A DNA stretch of 8,098 nucleotides from Paracoccaceae bacterium. GTDB taxonomy: Bacteria > Pseudomonadota > Alphaproteobacteria > Rhodobacterales > Rhodobacteraceae. This document shows positions 6,217-8,098 of this stretch, one piece after another (positions within the stretch are counted from its first letter, which is position 1; each line of letters begins with the position of its first letter). The notes beneath the pieces are model-generated. The model did not search any database. It saw only the letters and a program-made list of their open reading frames with translations, and was not told the origin of the DNA. The translations under genes were made by a program, and so were the position numbers. The DNA lies in assembly GCA_003447515.1 (NCBI GenBank), contig DLZA01000114.1, positions 1 through 8,098 on the forward strand, written 5' to 3'.

Positions 6217-7749
6217 TTAGTTGGTCAATCCAAGTTTTTCTGCCATACCGATCCGCTGAATTTTACCAGTTGCACCTTTTGGAATCTCCTCAAGGATTTT
6301 AACTGATCGGGGCACTTTGAAACTTGCTATGTGTAGCGAAGTGAATTCGCGAATGGCTCGCTCGTCGAGGGTCGACCCCTCTTGCAAAACTACTGCAGCT
6401 GCGATGTCTTCGCCTAGTTTGTCGTGGTTCACAGCAAAACAAACTACTTGAGCTATTTCTGGATGACTAAGCATCACGGCATCGACCTCAAGTGGGCTAA
6501 TTTTTTCCCCACCTCGATTAATGATCTCTTTTAGGCGGCCTGTTAGGCTTAGATAGCCATCTTCGTCAAATGCTCCCTGATCGCCTGTCCGGAACCATCT
6601 TTTTCCCATCGCCATGAAGAATGCACTTTCGTTGGCTGTTGGATTGCCTTCGTAACCTGGTGTCACGTTTGGGCCAGAAATTACAATCTCGCCGGTCGCA
6701 CCTGGTTCTAGTAGCCTGTCTTCTATCTCATCTGCGATACGCGCCTCTGGTCCGGCGGCCACGCCTACCGAGCCGGGTTTCTGTGCTCGCGGTGGTAATG
6801 GATTACAACACATCTGGTGGGTTGCTTCGGTCATTCCGTAGGCCTCAATCACCGGTGCTCCAAAGGTTGTTACCAACGCTTGCATGACTGGCGCCGGTAG
6901 CGAGGCCGAGGAAGAGCGCAAGAACCGCAGATTGGCATTGTCTATGATCTCGCGGTTGCGTTCGGCACGGGCAAGAATGGCTTGATGCATCGTTGGTACC
7001 GCGGTGTACCATGTGGGCTTTACTGTCTCAAGCTGTGCAAAGAAGCGCAGTGCATTGAAACCCGGTGTGCAAAAAATTTGTGCGCCTGCCGACAATGATG
7101 CTGAAACGGCCGCAATTAGCCCATGAATATGAAAGAGCGGCATGACGCTCAGACAACAGTCTTTTGGTGTCAAAGCAAGCGATTTTAAGATGTTGTCGGC
7201 TGAAGCGCAGACATTGGATTGCAAAAGTGGTACGATCTTGGGTTTCGAGGTAGTACCGGACGTATGAAGGATCAACGCGACATCATCGTGTCTTGGCAAT
7301 GTATCATCACATTTTCCAAGATTGACGTCAGAAGAAAGGGTAAAGCATCCGGCTGGGTCGGATGGCCCATAAGACAATCGCAATACAGCAATATTGACTT
7401 TTTGTGCGGCTGAAATTGCAGGTCCGTCATAATCGGCGCTTACAACAAGCGCTTTGGCCTTTAGATCATTTAAGTAAAACTCATATTCTTCCTCTCGATA
7501 GGCTGGATTTAGGGGTGCAGTTGTCGCTACCTGTGCGATAGAAAAAAAAGCTGTCGCCATTTCTGGTCCATTGGGCAGCACGATCGCAACACGGTCACCG
7601 CGCCCAATTCCAATTTCGTGCAGTTGTTTTCTTACTTTTACAGCCAAGGATCGGAGCCCACCATAGCTGAGCCATTCACGATCAGGCGCTCCAATCGCTC
7701 GAGTTTTTGCATCGTGATGCGTAATTAAGGTAGAGATTGTCTGGCTCAT
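6217..7749 (-). CDS. AMP-binding acyl-CoA ligase, oxalate-CoA ligase (AAE3/Pcs60)-like
   Basis: A 510-residue class I adenylate-forming enzyme that activates a carboxylic acid with ATP and CoA. Core motifs are present: the phosphate loop HTSGTTSKPK (162-171), YGMTEATH (304-311), the ATP-ribose Asp in RTGD (387-390), the hinge GRLKEIINRGGEKIS (404-418), and the catalytic lysine Lys496 in GATGKIQR. Stretches such as APLNPAY, EYEFYLND, PLFHIHGL, PTWYTAVPTMHQ and SGPNVTPGY resemble plant AAE3 and yeast Pcs60, which are oxalyl-CoA synthetases (recalled). It is less like feruloyl- or 4-coumaroyl-CoA ligases. No oxalyl-CoA decarboxylase or formyl-CoA transferase gene is in view, so oxalate is only the leading guess. 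ATG 7749 with GAGGGG 6 nt upstream is preferred over an in-frame TTG at 7770. It lies between the GGT gene (33-nt gap) and the reductase gene (17-nt gap), in one operon. Confidence 0.9.
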   Translation of the reverse strand: MSQTISTLITHHDAKTRAIGAPDREWLSYGGLRSLAVKVRKQLHEIGIGRGDRVAIVLPNGPEMATAFFSIAQVATTAPLNPAYREEEYEFYLNDLKAKALVVSADYDGPAISAAQKVNIAVLRLSYGPSDPAGCFTLSSDVNLGKCDDTLPRHDDVALILHTSGTTSKPKIVPLLQSNVCASADNILKSLALTPKDCCLSVMPLFHIHGLIAAVSASLSAGAQIFCTPGFNALRFFAQLETVKPTWYTAVPTMHQAILARAERNREIIDNANLRFLRSSSASLPAPVMQALVTTFGAPVIEAYGMTEATHQMCCNPLPPRAQKPGSVGVAAGPEARIADEIEDRLLEPGATGEIVISGPNVTPGYEGNPTANESAFFMAMGKRWFRTGDQGAFDEDGYLSLTGRLKEIINRGGEKISPLEVDAVMLSHPEIAQVVCFAVNHDKLGEDIAAAVVLQEGSTLDERAIREFTSLHIASFKVPRSVKILEEIPKGATGKIQRIGMAEKLGLTN

Positions 7750-7755
7750 AGGTTG

Positions 7756-7761
7756 CCCCTC
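7756..7761 (-). promoter_or_regulatory. Ribosome binding site that sets the acyl-CoA ligase start
   Basis: GAGGGG on the minus strand lies 6 nt before ATG 7749. The upstream in-frame TTG at 7768-7770 precedes this site and has no good site of its own, so the ATG start is chosen. Confidence 0.7.
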
Positions 7762-7782
7762 ACTTTGCAAGTACTTTTTTTG

Positions 7783-8098
7783 TTATACGGCATATGCCAA
7801 CCCATCAGAACGGGGATCATTTGCAGCCTCTATTCGTCCGCTGGGATGGCGTACGATCGCCCCAGCATGTCCCATCAGACTTGAAAAAGTAGGTAATGTT
7901 TCAACGTCGTGACCCGCGGCAGTCAAACGAGCTAATATATTTGGATCAAAATTTTCCTCAATCTTGAGGCTAGTCGTGTCGTCGCCCCAGGTTTTTCCTA
8001 ATAGCCAGCGTGGACGGGTGATCGCCTCCTGTAATGGAATTCCGAACTGCGCATAGCGCGAAAACACTGCGGCCTGTGTCTGTGGTTGGCCTTCGCCG
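7783..8098 (-). CDS. Gamma-glutamyltransferase family protein, C-terminal fragment cut by window edge
   Basis: The last 104 residues of a gamma-glutamyltransferase / glutathione hydrolase family protein are visible; the frame stays open to the right edge, so the gene continues beyond it. GEGQPQTQAAV at the edge, followed by EAITRPRWLLGKTWGDD, LTAAGHDVE, MGHAGAIVRHPSGRIEAANDPRSDG and a short tail, is the standard end of the small subunit. The catalytic Thr and any signal peptide lie outside the window, so activity and location cannot be judged. An internal GTG at 8065-8067 could be mistaken for a start, but homology clearly continues upstream of it. These Ntn-hydrolases cleave or transfer gamma-glutamyl groups, and distant members act on other amides. 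It is the upstream visible member of the minus-strand operon, 33 nt before the ligase start. Confidence 0.92.
   Translation of the reverse strand, partial: GEGQPQTQAAVFSRYAQFGIPLQEAITRPRWLLGKTWGDDTTSLKIEENFDPNILARLTAAGHDVETLPTFSSLMGHAGAIVRHPSGRIEAANDPRSDGLAYAV

Noticed and set aside
6217..7749. Reading the acyl-CoA ligase as feruloyl- or 4-coumaroyl-CoA synthetase because of the aromatic neighbourhood
   Set aside because: Its internal motifs match the AAE3/Pcs60 oxalate-CoA ligase type better, and it lies in a separate operon on the opposite strand.

Overview
The window reads as part of a bacterial chromosome devoted to breakdown of plant-derived aromatics. GC content is moderate, gene packing is dense, and Shine-Dalgarno sites are clear (AAGGA or GAGGG type). 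Gene content (pobA with pcaC-pcaH-pcaG, a coniferyl-alcohol-dehydrogenase-like SDR, a BKACE/DUF849 enzyme, a ketopantoate-reductase-like enzyme and an AAE3-type acyl-CoA ligase) best fits an alphaproteobacterium, perhaps a marine Rhodobacterales/Roseobacter-type organism. That placement is inference from gene content; no taxonomic marker is present.

Layout. (1) Bases 1-770, minus strand: a nearly complete NAD(P)-dependent SDR of the coniferyl-alcohol dehydrogenase (CalA-like) family, whose 3' end runs off the left edge. (2) Bases 771-1271: a 501-bp divergent intergenic region with no credible gene. It holds candidate promoters for both flanking genes and a perfect 8-bp inverted repeat at 1150-1175. 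(3) Bases 1272-5038, plus strand: a tight operon pobA - pcaC - pcaH - pcaG - BKACE, with gaps or overlaps of 34 nt, 4 nt (ATGA), 1 nt (TGATG) and 9 nt. (4) Bases 5039-5221: a 183-bp convergent gap with no convincing terminator. (5) Bases 8098-5222, minus strand: a second tight operon, gamma-glutamyltransferase (C-terminal end only, entering from the right edge) - AAE3/oxalate-CoA-ligase-like adenylate-forming enzyme - ketopantoate-reductase-family enzyme.

How the genes fit together. PobA hydroxylates 4-hydroxybenzoate to protocatechuate. PcaGH opens the ring to 3-carboxy-cis,cis-muconate. PcaC decarboxylates 4-carboxymuconolactone. The SDR could feed the same branch from coniferyl alcohol. 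PcaB (cycloisomerase), PcaD (enol-lactone hydrolase), PcaIJ, PcaF and the usual regulators are not in the window. A BKACE sits directly behind pcaG. A BKACE acting on beta-ketoadipate plus acetyl-CoA would give succinyl-CoA plus acetoacetate and bypass PcaIJ/PcaF; this is the most interesting hypothesis here. The minus-strand operon looks like a separate, undefined small-acid pathway: a Ntn-hydrolase that cuts gamma-glutamyl or related amides, an acid-CoA ligase, and a 2-oxoacid reductase.
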